Assembly: GCA_017548365.1 (NCBI GenBank)
Contig: JAFZAC010000043.1
Span: 1 to 64,000 of the forward strand
DNA length: 64,000 nucleotides
DNA from: Muribaculaceae bacterium
GTDB taxonomy: Bacteria; Bacteroidota; Bacteroidia; Bacteroidales; Muribaculaceae
Reading direction: 5' to 3'
A program made the position numbers and the translations under genes. Numbering within the stretch: position 1 is the first letter of the stretch; every line of letters starts with the position of its first letter. Below, in pieces: positions 63,055 to 64,000 of the stretch. The notes under the pieces were generated by a model. That model worked only from the letters and a program-made list of their open reading frames with translations. It did not search any database and was not told where the DNA came from.

Positions 63055-64000
63055 TCAATTGCCGAGTAGGGCATTGTAGACTAACGTAACATCGCTCGAT
63101 GTGATAAATCCGTCTCCATCCTGATCACCGTAAACGATGCCAGTTTCGTCGCCATTGAGGATTGCGTTGTAGAGTAGAGTGACATCATAGGAAGTAACCT
63201 CTCCGTCGCCGTCCACGTCGCCAGGAATGCCAACAAGGGGCTCATCGTCGTCCTCAAGGAATACAGGCCAAGGTGCAGTAGAGTAATAGATTTTGTTAGA
63301 CCAGTCACTCTCCTGACCATCATAATAAACTGACTTAACATCATAAATCCAGTAGGCGTCACCATTAAAGTGGGAAATGTCGGTAAGTCCAGTGCCAAAA
63401 GAGAAGGTGGTGTCGGTAATGTTACTAACGATAGTGGAGTCGCCTTCCCATGAGGCAATCACATACTTGGAACCAGCACCTTCGCTGTAATCACCATAAT
63501 AAACCTTGAAATCGGTCAAAACCACACGATGATCTTCTTCTTCTCCTTCATCATATGGATTATGATAGTATGTGTTCTGGAAATTAAAGAATGCATAATT
63601 GGTCGACATGTAGTCATAACTTCCGTTGAGTCCTCTTTCAATGACCATGGTGTAATACTTCTCGGGACCTGAAATATCAAATGTCTGAGTGTTGGCGCCC
63701 ATACCTACAAGCAACTGACCATTGGTTACACCGTCGGCGGGTTTTGCCTTGAACTTAAGGGTGTACTTTCTTTGATATTTAGGTATATATACCGCATTCT
63801 CATTAGACATTGGGGACATAAGCATTCCACTATTCTCAATCACAATACCACCATCGGCAGCACTGAGGCCGAAGCCTTGCCATTCGGGATGGTCGGTATA
63901 GGCATCCAATGATTGCCAGTCTTCAATAGTGTTATCGGCACTGAAGTTTGTGAATTTCTCACGGTAAATCAAACCTTCAAATTGGCAAGGATATGTGCGA
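63055..64000 (-). CDS. Partial exported protein with dockerin (5' end beyond the window)
   Basis: The open frame runs off the window's right edge, so only the last 314 residues or so are seen. Visible parts: a jelly-roll-like module (NFSADNTIEDWQSLDAYTDH..., GGIVIENSGMLMSPMSNEN) similar to choice-of-anchor domains, an Fn3-like part ending WSNKIYYSTA, and a C-terminal dockerin (PGDVDGDGEVTSYDV; DQDGDGF). No peptidase domain is in the visible part; it may be a fourth C10 peptidase or another exported enzyme. Confidence 0.8.
   Translation of the reverse strand, partial: RTYPCQFEGLIYREKFTNFSADNTIEDWQSLDAYTDHPEWQGFGLSAADGGIVIENSGMLMSPMSNENAVYIPKYQRKYTLKFKAKPADGVTNGQLLVGMGANTQTFDISGPEKYYTMVIERGLNGSYDYMSTNYAFFNFQNTYYHNPYDEGEEEDHRVVLTDFKVYYGDYSEGAGSKYVIASWEGDSTIVSNITDTTFSFGTGLTDISHFNGDAYWIYDVKSVYYDGQESDWSNKIYYSTAPWPVFLEDDDEPLVGIPGDVDGDGEVTSYDVTLLYNAILNGDETGIVYGDQDGDGFITSSDVTLVYNALLGN

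Overview
The window reads as a chromosomal segment of an anaerobic gut-type Bacteroidales bacterium, probably Prevotellaceae or Muribaculaceae; the family cannot be settled from sequence alone. The grounds are the promoter grammar (a TAnnTTTG -7 box, often with TTTG about 20 nt upstream, before many genes), the abundance of exported proteins, BspA-like and C10 peptidase families, an OMP beta-barrel receptor with a carboxypeptidase-regulatory N-terminus, and Bacteroidales-type versions of pyrG-yidC, speA, ruvC and SRP RNA. No rRNA, CRISPR array, insertion sequence or complete prophage was seen.

Layout. 0.3-4.6 kb: a giant exported BspA-like protein with DUF285 and leucine-rich repeats and a C-terminal dockerin, flanked by a 99-bp direct repeat of its own promoter region. 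4.6-5.8 kb: repeat-rich DNA and tRNA-Ser(GCU). 5.8-7.8 kb: an orphan phage-type terminase large subunit. 7.8-8.3 kb: a possible short transcript with a 12-residue ORF. 8.3-10.4 kb: SEL1-repeat protein, DUF4286 protein and ruvC. 10.45-10.56 kb: SRP RNA. 10.6-14.6 kb: zinc-ribbon membrane protein, DUF4143-type ATPase and arginine decarboxylase. 14.8-21.98 kb (minus): GYF/CD225 - DUF2752 - glycosyltransferase operon, a metallophosphoesterase, and an aminotransferase - lipoprotein - TPR-like exported protein operon. 22-26.3 kb: head-GIN lipoprotein, mtgA, and a VTC - DUF4956 - DUF2490 operon. 26.4-33.2 kb (minus): Nudix regulator, exported protein with GH25 lysozyme, TM2 protein, yidC, pyrG. 33.5-41.2 kb: small SRPBCC-like protein, DUF4143 ATPase - recX - comF, and a single-chain MmeI-like restriction-modification gene followed by an alpha/beta hydrolase and miaA.

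41.4-44.5 kb holds a perfectly phased 54-bp minisatellite (8 copies), an N-acetylmuramoyl-alanine amidase, a small exported protein and rplU-rpmA. 44.9-49.6 kb (minus) has an outer-membrane beta-barrel receptor and an ABC ATPase - permease - GntR operon with a clear palindromic operator at its promoter. 49.7-52.7 kb has a small membrane protein and a KefB/CPA2-type antiporter. 52.8-64 kb (minus) holds three tandem full-length C10 (streptopain-family) cysteine peptidases and the 3' end of a fourth exported protein; all four carry a C-terminal dockerin.

The most distinctive theme is a set of five large exported proteins, including the BspA-like one, tagged with dockerin modules with no cohesin in view. 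Other points worth a second look are the mosaic target-recognition region of the restriction-modification gene, the 54-bp array, the orphan terminase, the short transcript at 7.95-8.09 kb and the aminotransferase-linked lipoprotein/TPR pair. Coordinates of hairpins and boxes were indexed by hand and may be off by a base or two.
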